Counted from the stretch's first letter, positions 1 through 7,736 are shown. The stretch: 56,306 nt of DNA from an uncultured Lachnospiraceae bacterium (GCA_944383855.1 CALWRB010000014.1:1-56306), one strand, 5' to 3'. Translations and numbers: made by a program. The notes: generated from the sequence alone by a model not told the origin.

Positions 1-538
1 AGAACAAGGTTTTTAATGACTTGTTCTCTGTTTTGTTTACAGCCTGTTTGTCAGCGTTAGTAATAAGTTGTTGTGAATACTTCCTTATCGCTGTAAAACC
101 AACAGGCGGCGGCGTTTGTCTTTCTAAGATCCAACGGCACGCCAGTATGGAACGCAATACATAAAAATATTTTTTTGCCTGACACGCTCCGTACACAAAT
201 ATTCTCGATAGTTTCCTTTCGCCATATGCAGGTAAAAGGTTAAACTCGGCTTTGCAAATTTCGTTTCCCGATCAATAATAGGAGGAGGAAATCATTCGTA
301 TAGCGTCAGGTTAGATCTATAGAAATGCCGCAAAGCCTTCTGCAAATCCCAACCGACAAGATCCAAGTCATCTGCTATCGGCAGTTCTATTGCCGCGCGC
401 ATAAATAAATCTTACATCATAATCTCTGTCTGAAGAAGCAAGTCCCCATGCGCGACTGCCTGATCCTGCCGCCCAGCGGATACGAATGTTTTCTTTTTGT
501 TCTATTTCAGACAGGCGTTCCAAAATCCTTTGTTTCAT
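1..538 (-). pseudogene. rlaP: Decayed RlaP-type nucleotidyltransferase (RNA-repair polymerase-beta family)
   Basis: The 5' part, from ATG at 538, encodes the Pol-beta-type signature GSRAWG followed by DYDVRF, typical of the RlaP/YcgL nucleotidyltransferases that travel with RtcB. That frame ends at a stop near 368-370. Family-like text (IELPIADDLDLVGWDLQKAL) resumes in another frame from about 390, meets an in-frame TGA at 292-294 where the family has a Trp, continues (YLHMAKGNYREYL), and shifts frame again in a poly-A/T tract near 160-170 before LRSILACRWILERQ. Compared with my memory of the family, blocks between these islands are also missing. The start overlaps the end of rtcB by 32 bp, as in an intact operon. 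The decayed 3' part runs off the window edge. Family assignment is fairly secure, and two frameshifts plus one nonsense codon make an active product unlikely. Confidence 0.82.
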
Positions 539-1781
539 CTTGTACCTCATCTTTCTTTTTCCAAGGCACATCGTCCTGCGAAGCTTTAAAATTGTAGACC
601 GGTTTCATCACGTCCAATACCGTGACTGTATCTCCGATCACCTCCAGAATATCTTCCAGAGATTTATATGCCATAGGCGCCTCATCGAGTGTTTCCATAT
701 TGACAGAAGTGGTGTATATCCCCGCCATTTCCGCCTGATAAGCTGCCAACGCAAGCGTTTCTTTTGCCTTGGCACGGCTCATAATGCGCCCTGCGCCATG
801 CGGCGCGGAATAATTCCACTCGCCATTTCCTTTCCCGACGGCAAGAATCGAACCATCTCGCATATTCACAGGAATCAGGACTTTCTGCCCTTCGTAAGCT
901 GCGATCGCACCTTTTCTTAGAATCATTTCTTCCGTATCAATATAATTATGAACGGTGTGAAAAGATTCCAAAGCCGTCATACCGGTTTGCTCCAGAATGA
1001 TCTCCGCCATTTTTTCTCTGTTTCTGCACGCAAATTTCTGACATATTTCCACATCATGTAAGTAATCTGCAAGAAATGTTCCGTACAGCCAGCAAATATC
1101 CGCCGGGACGGAAAGCTCCTGCGTTTGAAAGGAATCTTTCAGGTTTTTCAGCGTTTCCTGTATTTCCGCCCGCCTTCCTTCCGCTTTGTAAGTACAGATG
1201 ATCTCCTCTCTTTTTCGGAAATATTCCTCTTTTCCCATATGCAGATCAACTGCCAGCTGCTGATAGATCTCCGCCACTTGTTTACCAAGGTTTCGGCTGC
1301 CGGAATGAATGATCAAATAATGTGTTCCGTCTTTTGCCCGCTCCACCTCAATAAAGTGATTGCCGCCACCCAAGGTGCCCAAAGAACGCTCCAGTCTTTT
1401 CGCATCGCGTAAAGAACGATAACAGCGAAGCTTCGTCAAATCAAACCGTTCTATCCGCCCCTCCCATACATGTTTACCGGAAGGAATGCTGTGGCAAACG
1501 GCATCTAATTGCGGAAAATCTATTTCCCGTTCCGCTATCTTTACCGTATACATTCCACAGCCAATGTCTACCCCGACGATATTCGGGCAGGCACGATCTT
1601 CTATCGTCATAGTGGTTCCCACCGTACAGCCTTTGCCGGCATGCACGTCCGGCATAATCCGGATCCGACTGTTTTTCGTCAGTTCATAGTCACACATTCT
1701 GCGAATTTGCTCGATCGCGATATCTTCTACCACTTTTGCATAGCAAATGGCTGTATTCACTTTTCCTTTGATCTCAAACAT
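507..1781 (-). CDS. rtcB: RNA-splicing ligase RtcB
   Basis: This 424-residue protein is an RtcB-family ligase, which joins RNA 2',3'-cyclic phosphate or 3'-phosphate ends to 5'-OH ends using GTP and Mn2+. Family landmarks are visible in order: MPDVHAGKGCTVG, VDIGCGM with the metal-binding Cys, GGGNHFIE, HSGSRNLG, and PHGAGRIMSR with the His that carries the GMP intermediate. The open frame extends further upstream, but the start at 1781 follows AGGAGG at good spacing and begins with the family-typical MFEIKGK. The gene lies 32 bp after the vWA/TROVE-like gene and overlaps the decayed rlaP, so the three form one transcription unit. Known bacterial rtcB operons encode repair of RNA cut by stress nucleases or toxins. 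No RtcA cyclase gene is present here. Confidence 0.95.
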   Translation of the reverse strand: MFEIKGKVNTAICYAKVVEDIAIEQIRRMCDYELTKNSRIRIMPDVHAGKGCTVGTTMTIEDRACPNIVGVDIGCGMYTVKIAEREIDFPQLDAVCHSIPSGKHVWEGRIERFDLTKLRCYRSLRDAKRLERSLGTLGGGNHFIEVERAKDGTHYLIIHSGSRNLGKQVAEIYQQLAVDLHMGKEEYFRKREEIICTYKAEGRRAEIQETLKNLKDSFQTQELSVPADICWLYGTFLADYLHDVEICQKFACRNREKMAEIILEQTGMTALESFHTVHNYIDTEEMILRKGAIAAYEGQKVLIPVNMRDGSILAVGKGNGEWNYSAPHGAGRIMSRAKAKETLALAAYQAEMAGIYTTSVNMETLDEAPMAYKSLEDILEVIGDTVTVLDVMKPVYNFKASQDDVPWKKKDEVQDETKDFGTPV

Positions 1782-1813
1782 CTTTTTTCCTCCTTTCCGA
1801 GAAAAAAACGGCA

Positions 1814-3286
1814 TTATGCCGTGATTTTCTGATAACGTTCGCAAAGTAACGTTTCCATCATGAATCGGTACGGTGATAAAGTGCCGCCTGTCACCATAGA
1901 AAATATTCTGGGCGTACAGCCGGAAATCAGCGTTACCCCCTGCTCGTTCATAGTTACCGGCTGCTGCCGATTTCTGGAAGCAACATTCCAAAAAACCACT
2001 TCCGGCAAATGATAACCTTTCTCCCGGTATTGCTTTTTTGCGTTTTCAAAATTACTTTCGCCTGCATTTTTCATACAGCAGTTGAATTCCATATCCGAAA
2101 TGATAATGAGCTTGGCAGGAAACTCGCTTTGCGGCACTTTGTGACGCACTGCCGTTTTCAGTATCATACGAAACACCGCTTCCAAATTGGTATCCGCGAT
2201 TTGTTGAAACGTGGAAATATAACGCAGCCTATCCGCAAACGTATCCCCTTTGATGCGGATCAATCTTGGTCTTCTGGAAAATTCGATAAAACGGTTCCGG
2301 AAAATCCCCTTATTCCGTTCCGCAAAATATAGCCCCAAAGATAATGCCACCGCCGCAGGAATCGGTCTTGTGCAGCCGTACATGGAGGCGGAAGTGTCTA
2401 TGACGGCAATGGCATTTTCATTCCCGCCGTAGTCCGGCATTGCTTCCCATGTCGCATTCAAGGTGGCTTCTTCTTCGGGCGAAATATTCTGCAATCCGCC
2501 CATTTCGCCTAAAAACGGCTCCACCAATTCGTAAGGCGAAATGTGATCGGCATGTAATTTTACCTTTCCGCTTGCGGCTTCTTCCAAAAATGTGAAATAT
2601 CTTTGCGCATCATTGCGCACAAATGCCTGTCTGTATCGGAACAATGCCCTGGAAGGCTGTTTTTCGTATGCGAAGGTATAATCTCTTTCTCGCAGATAGT
2701 TTTCCAATATTTGTACCTTTGCCCGCAGTGCCGATAAAGCCTTTCGATAACTTGCTTCGTTCATACCGAACGCCGCCGCAGTTTTTTTTGCCAAACGAAC
2801 GGTATCCGCACTGGACGCATTAACAGAAGGCAGCCATTTGCCCAACAGTGAAACGCTTTTTCCTCTTTTTAAGCTTTCCAAATCGGCATCAAACTGCTGT
2901 TTCAGGAAAGAAAAAGCCTCTGCCTCGCAAGGCGTATCTATCAATGTCAAAATGTCATCGAATCGTCCAAATTCGGCTACATACGGAATATTTTTTATGA
3001 CTGACTCGGGTTTATTGTATGCCAACCAGCGAAAAATCGTACGAAAAACACGTCTTTCGCCCAATCCGCCTCGAATATCTCTTGCAAAGAAAAGGAGTTT
3101 CATTGCAAGATCTTTTTCTTCCATATAAGCACGCAGGAAACGATCGATGATCTCCTGTTCGCTTTCCCTGCGGATCGCTCCGATCGTAGAAAACAGATCC
3201 AAACATTCCGAACCGGTAGATGCGTAGGTAATCGCACCGTTTTCTGTGGTTGTGATATTCGCTTCCTGTTCGAGATATTCTAACAT
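1814..3286 (-). CDS. Ro60-like protein (TROVE/DUF2828-type) with C-terminal vWA domain
   Basis: This is a 490-residue protein. The N-terminal two-thirds looks alpha-helical and carries ARDIRGGLGERRVFR (about residues 68-82) and GKWLPSVNAS (about 149-158), typical of the TROVE/DUF2828 group. From about residue 290 it becomes a von Willebrand A domain with an intact metal-ion site, DTSAS at 297-301. Ro60/Rsr proteins bind Y RNAs and misfolded RNAs and, in bacteria, work with nucleases in RNA quality control. The start at 3286 follows AAGGAGG. Two Y-RNA-like transcripts lie directly upstream on the same strand and rtcB directly downstream, which supports an RNP role. Whether a domain search calls it TROVE or DUF2828 I cannot tell from sequence alone. 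Confidence 0.85.
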   Translation of the reverse strand: MLEYLEQEANITTTENGAITYASTGSECLDLFSTIGAIRRESEQEIIDRFLRAYMEEKDLAMKLLFFARDIRGGLGERRVFRTIFRWLAYNKPESVIKNIPYVAEFGRFDDILTLIDTPCEAEAFSFLKQQFDADLESLKRGKSVSLLGKWLPSVNASSADTVRLAKKTAAAFGMNEASYRKALSALRAKVQILENYLRERDYTFAYEKQPSRALFRYRQAFVRNDAQRYFTFLEEAASGKVKLHADHISPYELVEPFLGEMGGLQNISPEEEATLNATWEAMPDYGGNENAIAVIDTSASMYGCTRPIPAAVALSLGLYFAERNKGIFRNRFIEFSRRPRLIRIKGDTFADRLRYISTFQQIADTNLEAVFRMILKTAVRHKVPQSEFPAKLIIISDMEFNCCMKNAGESNFENAKKQYREKGYHLPEVVFWNVASRNRQQPVTMNEQGVTLISGCTPRIFSMVTGGTLSPYRFMMETLLCERYQKITA

Positions 3287-3316
3287 CGTACTTCCTCCTT
3301 TTCTTTTTGTTTCGTT

Positions 3317-3417
3317 ACAAGGCACCGCTTAAAAGCAGGGACTCGAACCCTAATCGGCTGACACAGCCACCCGATTTTCTCCAACAACATTTAAAAGATT
3401 GCTGTATGTGCCTTTCC
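3317..3417 (-). ncRNA. Y RNA-like RNA with tRNA-like module (YrlA-type), distal copy
   Basis: The RNA, read on the minus strand, starts with AAGGCAC (3414-3408), which pairs perfectly with GUGCCUU (3325-3319) to close a domain of about 97 nt. The 5' strand continues with UACAGCAAU, shared with the neighbouring RNA. ACAGCA can pair with UGUUGU a few bases on to form an inner stem. Inside lies a D-arm-like hairpin (3353-3375) and a textbook T-arm at 3336-3352: a 5-bp stem UAGGG/CCCUG around the 7-nt loop UUCGAGU. There is no anticodon arm, so it is not a tRNA. This matches the known bacterial YrlA design, in which a Ro-binding stem is joined to a tRNA mimic. It lies just upstream of the Ro60-like gene. 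Ends are estimated. Confidence 0.78.
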
Positions 3418-3430
3418 TCAGTTTTGTTTT

Positions 3431-3500
3431 GCAACAAGGCGCGTTCTTTTTATGCCACTTACCCTTAGATAGAATCATAATATTGCTGTACGCGCCTTTA
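3431..3500 (-). ncRNA. Y RNA-like RNA, proximal copy (no tRNA-like arm)
   Basis: A second short RNA lies immediately upstream of the first. Its ends form a perfect 9-bp stem, AAGGCGCGU (3498-3490) with ACGCGCCUU (3444-3436). Its 5' strand, GGCGCGUACAGCAAU, has the same plan as GGCACAUACAGCAAU in the neighbour: a closing stem followed by UACAGCAAU. The stem sequences differ, but each pairs with its own partner, which looks like compensatory change in homologous RNAs. The apical part contains UUAUG/CAUAA and no T-loop. Tandem pairs of this kind resemble yrlB-yrlA in enteric rsr operons. Ends are estimated. Expression is inferred from position and structure. Confidence 0.65.
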
Positions 3501-3521
3501 TCCTATTGAAGCGATCTCTTT

Positions 3522-3562
3522 CGACGTCTTTTCCGTCGCTGTTTTTTTGAGATGCTGCATCT
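3522..3562 (-). promoter_or_regulatory. Candidate regulator-binding palindromes upstream of the Y RNAs
   Basis: Two inverted repeats lie between the WYL terminator and the first Y-like RNA. AGATGC-T-GCATCT (3550-3562) is a perfect 6+1+6 palindrome, and CGACG-N7-CGTCG lies at 3522-3538. A weak -10-like TAGGAT precedes the RNA start without a good -35, as expected for an activator-dependent promoter. Assignment to the adjacent WYL regulators is inference. Confidence 0.35.
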
Positions 3563-3606
3563 AATTTGTATCTTTATTTTATCTTTCCTTTTTTTCCTTT
3601 TCACGG

Positions 3607-3645
3607 AAAAAAAGTTGCGAACTTTCATTGCTCGCAACTTTTTTG
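3607..3645 (-). terminator. Intrinsic terminator ending the WYL gene pair
   Basis: AAAAAAGTTGCGA and TCGCAACTTTTTT form a strong stem followed by a T run on the minus strand. The 5' arm lies inside the last codons of the second WYL gene, so the stop codon sits in the hairpin loop. It separates the regulators from the Y RNA/vWA/rtcB unit. Confidence 0.8.
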
Positions 3646-4533
3646 ACGATACAATCTTTCTTTGATCTGCTCCACAAAGCTCTGTGGTGAGATCACACGA
3701 ACCATCGGTCCGAAAGATAAGATCCGAATTATCATTTCCGCCTCATCGTCTTTATCGTACTGCAACGTGATGCGGTAATGTGTTTCATCTATTTTCTCCG
3801 CTTCCTTTTCCAGATGCGCAAAGTGCAGAAGCACTCGTTCCAATGCCTTTCTTTGATCGGTCAGTTCAAATACCACACTGCATTTTTTTCGCGGCGTTCT
3901 TTTGGATAGCTTGCCCCCTGCACTCTCCGCCGCACAGCAATCCACGATCCTTCCGAGATTGATCGTACTGACCAGAGGATTGTAAGATGTGATCAGGCGA
4001 AATTTATCATCTTTTGGAGAATACTCCAAATACTCCGGCATGACCGTCACTTTTAGCCAAGTATTTTTCCGACTTTTCATCGTGATCTGCAAGGGATATT
4101 TTTTTCGCACGCCGTCCAGTATCTGCCGAAAATTCTTTTGGTATCTCTCATTTTGATAGTCGTCCCCATCTCCGTAACGATCAAATACACAAATATCTTC
4201 CGGTAAAAACAGAGGCTCTGCTTCTCCCAGATCCATCGGCTGATCGCAGAACAAACGAACACGCGGGTCCAGCATGACCGATGCCAGCCAACGCTTTTCC
4301 AAAGTTGTATATGGCATTGGGGGCACACTGCATAAAGGTGTCGTTCCATCTTCATATAACAGCTGCCACCGCTGTTCCTGCAATGCCGGCAAGATATAAA
4401 GCATACTTTCTTGAAACGCATACTTCTCGATGATTCCATAAATTTCTTCCGTCCTGAGAGGGTGATCCAGCGCAGCTTTCAAAATTTCGCGCACCGTACG
4501 ATAATACGCACTATACCATTCATGAAATATCAT
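3625..4533 (-). CDS. WYL-domain transcriptional regulator (second of pair)
   Basis: This is a protein of about 302 residues of the WYL type, with an acidic N-terminal part and a C-terminal effector-sensing region (SYNPLVSTINLGRIVD onwards). An ATG at 4533 or a GTG at 4542 could start it. I prefer the ATG because the SD-like GAGG is too close to the GTG. It overlaps the preceding WYL gene by 14-23 bp, so translation is probably coupled. WYL proteins often sense nucleic-acid or nucleotide ligands and control repair and defence loci. Paired WYL regulators beside rtcB/Ro genes fit a switch for the RNA-repair operon downstream. No clear DNA-binding domain stands out in this copy. Confidence 0.75.
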   Translation of the reverse strand: MIFHEWYSAYYRTVREILKAALDHPLRTEEIYGIIEKYAFQESMLYILPALQEQRWQLLYEDGTTPLCSVPPMPYTTLEKRWLASVMLDPRVRLFCDQPMDLGEAEPLFLPEDICVFDRYGDGDDYQNERYQKNFRQILDGVRKKYPLQITMKSRKNTWLKVTVMPEYLEYSPKDDKFRLITSYNPLVSTINLGRIVDCCAAESAGGKLSKRTPRKKCSVVFELTDQRKALERVLLHFAHLEKEAEKIDETHYRITLQYDKDDEAEMIIRILSFGPMVRVISPQSFVEQIKERLYRQKSCEQ

Positions 4534-5773
4534 CTTTTTCACCGTCCTCTAAGCCATAGAGCCGATACATTTGCCGGATATCCTCGCGAAACTGTTCTTC
4601 CAACTGCGGTTCGGAAAAATGTATCTCCGTAATTCTGCAAAGAAACGTCCTGATCCACGGGATCATTTCGCTGGCGTCATATACATCTGCTTCAAATTTA
4701 CTGGTGTAGCGGTCTAAATGCGTCACCGTGCCGCATCTTTTTTCCCGTTCCAGCCGTTTGGGGATATGCCCCTCCTCTTTTCCGTAGCGGATCACAAATT
4801 CCACATGTTCCATACGGCTATCACTTCTTCCTTGAGTGCTGACGCCCCACATATGCGGCAGCATACACTGCAGTTTCGCCTGCAACGCATCAAAATGAGG
4901 GCACGGCTCATCAATCTGTACCGATTCGATATGATCCAAGCGATAAGATGTGATCCTTTTATACTTCGCATTGTATGCCATCACATACTGCCTGCCGTTT
5001 TGTACGCTGAGCATGATTTTCAGCGGAACGATCTGAAACGGTTCCGGCGCATTTTTCTTTTGCTGTGCCATTTTCATGCTGACGCTGTTTTTTTGGCGCA
5101 TCGCTTGGAAAAGGACACAAAGCACCTCACTGTCCATCGTTCCGGTTATGTAATGGTGTTTAAAGGAAAAATACTGTTTCGTGCAGTTGCTGCGGTCCAA
5201 TAAGAAAGAACCGATCACACCGCACGGCGCCACCTCACAAAAGAAATGCAGCAGTTCCTCCGCCGCTTCCTGCTGAAACGCAGAGGGTTGATAATACAAG
5301 GTTTTTCCTCTTTTTTCTCCGACGATCATGCCTTCTTGCATATATTCCTTCAACTTTTTCCGTACCGTAGATACATCAAAGGTCCGTGGCAGAGAAAATC
5401 CAGAAAGCGTTTGATCGATCTGTTCCATGATTTCATTGAGCGACAAAGGCGCTTTGGCGGACTGTAAAATATCCAACAGGACAAAATGCAAAGTGATCTC
5501 CCCGTCTGTAAAACTTTTTGCCTTCCACGCCGAAAAAAGCGGATTGTGAAAGACCGCCCTGCTGTCAATCGAAAGAAAGACGTTCTTCCCCTCTGCCGTT
5601 TGACGAAACTGCATATACTCCCCCAGCCAACTTTCCACACGACGGCGTTCATCGTCATAAGATCTGGCACTTTTTTGCGTATATTCTTCCCGGCTTTTAA
5701 AGCCATAAACATAAAAATCGCGCATATACGCACGCACACGGTTAAAATTTTTGATCAATTCCGTATAAGCCAT
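4520..5773 (-). CDS. WYL-domain transcriptional regulator (first of pair)
   Basis: This 417-residue protein has a probable helix-turn-helix stretch near residues 85-160 (LHFVLLDILQSAKAPLSLNE then STVRKKLKEYMQEGMI). A WYL-type ligand domain follows, with the KRITSYRLDHIESVQI segment that resembles the usual YRLDRI element. Start ATG 5773 follows AAAGGTGG. Its end overlaps the next WYL gene. The two likely act together, one as DNA-binding subunit, on promoters in this locus. It lies between the tRNA-Thr scar and the RNA-repair genes and reads toward them. The specific ligand is unknown. Confidence 0.8.
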   Translation of the reverse strand: MAYTELIKNFNRVRAYMRDFYVYGFKSREEYTQKSARSYDDERRRVESWLGEYMQFRQTAEGKNVFLSIDSRAVFHNPLFSAWKAKSFTDGEITLHFVLLDILQSAKAPLSLNEIMEQIDQTLSGFSLPRTFDVSTVRKKLKEYMQEGMIVGEKRGKTLYYQPSAFQQEAAEELLHFFCEVAPCGVIGSFLLDRSNCTKQYFSFKHHYITGTMDSEVLCVLFQAMRQKNSVSMKMAQQKKNAPEPFQIVPLKIMLSVQNGRQYVMAYNAKYKRITSYRLDHIESVQIDEPCPHFDALQAKLQCMLPHMWGVSTQGRSDSRMEHVEFVIRYGKEEGHIPKRLEREKRCGTVTHLDRYTSKFEADVYDASEMIPWIRTFLCRITEIHFSEPQLEEQFREDIRQMYRLYGLEDGEKDDIS

Positions 5774-5895
5774 TTTTCTTCACCACCTTTGCCCTATCCG
5801 CCTCATCGTAACCTTTTGGCATCACTTTCTTTGCGGATCCCCTTTTTTGCCTCTTACGCATCAGGCTTGTTTTCATCATATTTTGTGCTCTATAG

Positions 5896-5901
5896 ATTAT
5901 A
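5896..5901 (-). promoter_or_regulatory. Possible -10 box for the WYL pair
   Basis: TATAAT lies on the minus strand about 120 bp upstream of the first WYL start. Only a poor -35 (TGAAAG) is found at 17 bp, so this is a tentative promoter. Confidence 0.35.
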
Positions 5902-5980
5902 GTAACATTTTTTCATTCCTTTCAGCAATATCGTTAGCAATCAAAATTCCTTTCGCAAATAAATCTTAACAAAAAACAAC

Positions 5981-6052
5981 AAAAAACGGCTAAAACTCAA
6001 GGTTTTAACCGTTTTTTATAAACAGCCGAAAACGTGACTCGAACACGCGACC
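5981..6052. repeat. Direct repeat, distal copy: tRNA-Thr 3' end plus terminator (att-like scar)
   Basis: About 70 bp nearly match 9204-9274: a terminator hairpin (AAAACGGTTAAAACC type), the spacer, and the last part of tRNA-Thr (acceptor 3' strand, T-arm, variable loop). Differences are a few substitutions in the hairpin loop and one extra T. Homology stops at 6052, where the tRNA would continue into the anticodon arm. This is the classic footprint of integration into a tRNA 3' end. The rest of the stretch 5774-6278 holds the WYL leader and AT-rich sequence in which I see no gene. Confidence 0.85.
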
Positions 6053-6278
6053 GCTGGTTGTTGGTAAGGGTGATTTTTATTTTTAGATTCTGTTTTTAGT
6101 TTTATGAAAAATTTATAAATATAACTTTTTGATTAAATTTGTTAATGTATATTTAATGATCAACTTTCAAATAAAATAATTTTACTTTTATGATATTAGA
6201 AATGCAATAAATATTTCCTGTTATCTGTAATGGATATGTACGAAAAAGTTTTAAGATTTACTAAAGCTAATTCTATGA

Positions 6279-6653
6279 TTATCTTTTTTTTGCTATGACG
6301 GTTACACCATTTTTTATAGCTTTTTCAAATAATGATGATATAAGGTGAAACACTTGTACTGTTTCATCATAATCAAATGTTTTGTTTTTATATATCATTA
6401 AATCCTGGAGATACTCTAATGGATTAATTTCTATAACAGGTTCGTTATTGGCAAAAATACCTTCCATTTGATTATAATCTCTAGTAAAACCTGTCCAGCC
6501 ATTGCCATCAAGCGAAGGTTCTCCATAGATATCTTCAAAATATCCTTCCCAAATGTGGATGGTATCAGAGTTTTTAATAGATAATATGATTTCTGGTTCA
6601 TCTTCATAACCATTATAAAAAGTGTAATTATCGATCATCTTTCCAATGTCCAT
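6279..6653 (-). CDS. Small acidic protein, probable immunity protein
   Basis: This 124-residue acidic protein is rich in Asp, Glu and aromatics (GYEDEPEIILSIK, WEGYFEDIYGEP). It has no signal peptide or membrane segment. Start ATG 6653 follows AAGGAGATG and lies inside the 3' end of the toxin-like gene (26-bp overlap), the usual coupling for toxin then immunity gene. I do not recognise a named immunity family. The role is inferred from size, acidity and position directly after a toxin-like domain. Confidence 0.6.
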   Translation of the reverse strand: MDIGKMIDNYTFYNGYEDEPEIILSIKNSDTIHIWEGYFEDIYGEPSLDGNGWTGFTRDYNQMEGIFANNEPVIEINPLEYLQDLMIYKNKTFDYDETVQVFHLISSLFEKAIKNGVTVIAKKR

Positions 6654-7068
6654 TGTCCAACATCTCCTTTTGTTCTTTTGTTGCAGTACCATTTTTTCTT
6701 GCTCGAATAGCAGCCTGCCATTCCTTTTTAGATACCCATTTGCCTTTTCCTACAAGAATTTCATGTACAGCAGGACGGACATTTTTACCATATCCAATAC
6801 CTGCTTTATCCCGTTGTACCACCCAGCTATTGCCTTGCTCTTTTGGAGCATTTGGTGTTCTTGTGTGCCAACGGCTTGTGTAGGAAAATTCACCCTGTTT
6901 CCAAGTATATTTTACCTGATCATATCCGTTTTTTTTCTCCTCTTTAATCATGGCATTAGGTGGTATCTTTATTGGTGAGCCCTTTGGTAACTCTTTTGAA
7001 ATATAATCTTCGTGACTTTGTTGTGAGCCTTTGGTATTGCCAAAATTCCCACCTGATCCAGTTCCCAT
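6628..7068 (-). CDS. Orphan C-terminal toxin domain of polymorphic-toxin type
   Basis: This 146-residue basic protein begins with a Gly/Ser-rich linker (GTGSGGNFGNTKGS), as seen just before the toxin tips of RHS/LXG-type polymorphic toxins. It then carries a compact domain with YTWKQGEFSYTSRWHTRT, WVVQRDKAGIGYG, EILVGKGKWVSKKEW and a final DNGHWKDD. Conserved Trp, His, Arg and Lys suggest a nuclease-like tip, but I cannot name the family. No N-terminal delivery domain is present. Its ATG overlaps the stop of the DUF4417 gene (TAATG), and the immunity-like gene overlaps its end. It may be a displaced toxin cassette or a free-standing intracellular toxin. Confidence 0.6.
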   Translation of the reverse strand: MGTGSGGNFGNTKGSQQSHEDYISKELPKGSPIKIPPNAMIKEEKKNGYDQVKYTWKQGEFSYTSRWHTRTPNAPKEQGNSWVVQRDKAGIGYGKNVRPAVHEILVGKGKWVSKKEWQAAIRARKNGTATKEQKEMLDNGHWKDDR

Positions 7069-7736
7069 TAAGCGCTCACCACCTTATGTACAATGGCAAA
7101 ATCACTGTCAAACTGAATGATATGAATACCCATTTTTTTATACTTGCCAAAAATATAATCAGGAGCTGCACCATATACAATAATTGTATGTGGCTGTAGC
7201 TGCTCTACCATTTTAGCTAATCCTTTTTCAAAGTAATTTCTATCAATAATTTTCTTAATGCAACCATAAGTACCAATAGCAACAGTACTGTTCTTTTCAA
7301 CACCATCAAAACAAAACTGATAGGAACGTTCATCAGCAAAACGAACATTTGGGATAACTTCAATTCCTTCATTTTGCAACCATACACCAATTGCTTTACC
7401 TTGATAAGTTGACCATTTTTGCATCACCAATGGCATATTACGATATAAACTAAAATCCGGAGTAATAACACCTCGAAACTTTTTCAAAATGCTTAAGTAC
7501 TTTCTTGGAGTATTCCATAATCTAACAAATTTTTCATCATGTTCATAGAAAACAACCCATTGATCATAATCGGTTGTTTTTAATGCCTTTGAAAAAAGGA
7601 TAACTCGTGTAGGTACAAGACTGCTTGTTCTAATACATGGGATTTCTTCAATTCCTTCATAATCTGCTTTTTCTACTAAAAAAGCCCGAAAAACATCTCT
7701 TTGTGCATTTTGAGTATTCTTAATAATATCTTTCAT
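7068..7736 (-). CDS. DUF4417-family protein
   Basis: This 222-residue protein resembles the DUF4417 family often carried by phages and mobile elements (WVVFYEHDEKFVRLW, GVITPDFSLYRNMPLVMQ, NVRFADERSYQF, TIIVYGAAPDYIFGKYKK). The biochemical function of the family is not known to me. It starts at ATG 7736 after AAGGAG and ends in a TAATG overlap with the toxin-like gene, making a three-gene unit DUF4417-toxin-immunity. Base composition is AT-rich like the rest of the islet. Confidence 0.8.
   Translation of the reverse strand: MKDIIKNTQNAQRDVFRAFLVEKADYEGIEEIPCIRTSSLVPTRVILFSKALKTTDYDQWVVFYEHDEKFVRLWNTPRKYLSILKKFRGVITPDFSLYRNMPLVMQKWSTYQGKAIGVWLQNEGIEVIPNVRFADERSYQFCFDGVEKNSTVAIGTYGCIKKIIDRNYFEKGLAKMVEQLQPHTIIVYGAAPDYIFGKYKKMGIHIIQFDSDFAIVHKVVSA

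Noticed and set aside
1782..1991. Longer N terminus for RtcB
   Set aside because: Would overlap the vWA gene by 178 bp; a proper SD and the family start lie at 1781.
3336..3375. Possible tRNA gene on the minus strand (T-arm and D-arm-like hairpin)
   Set aside because: No anticodon arm and no tRNA acceptor stem; the ends pair as a Y-RNA-like stem instead.
6019..6052. Second tRNA-Thr gene
   Set aside because: Only the 3' third is present; homology ends at the variable loop, so it is an integration scar.
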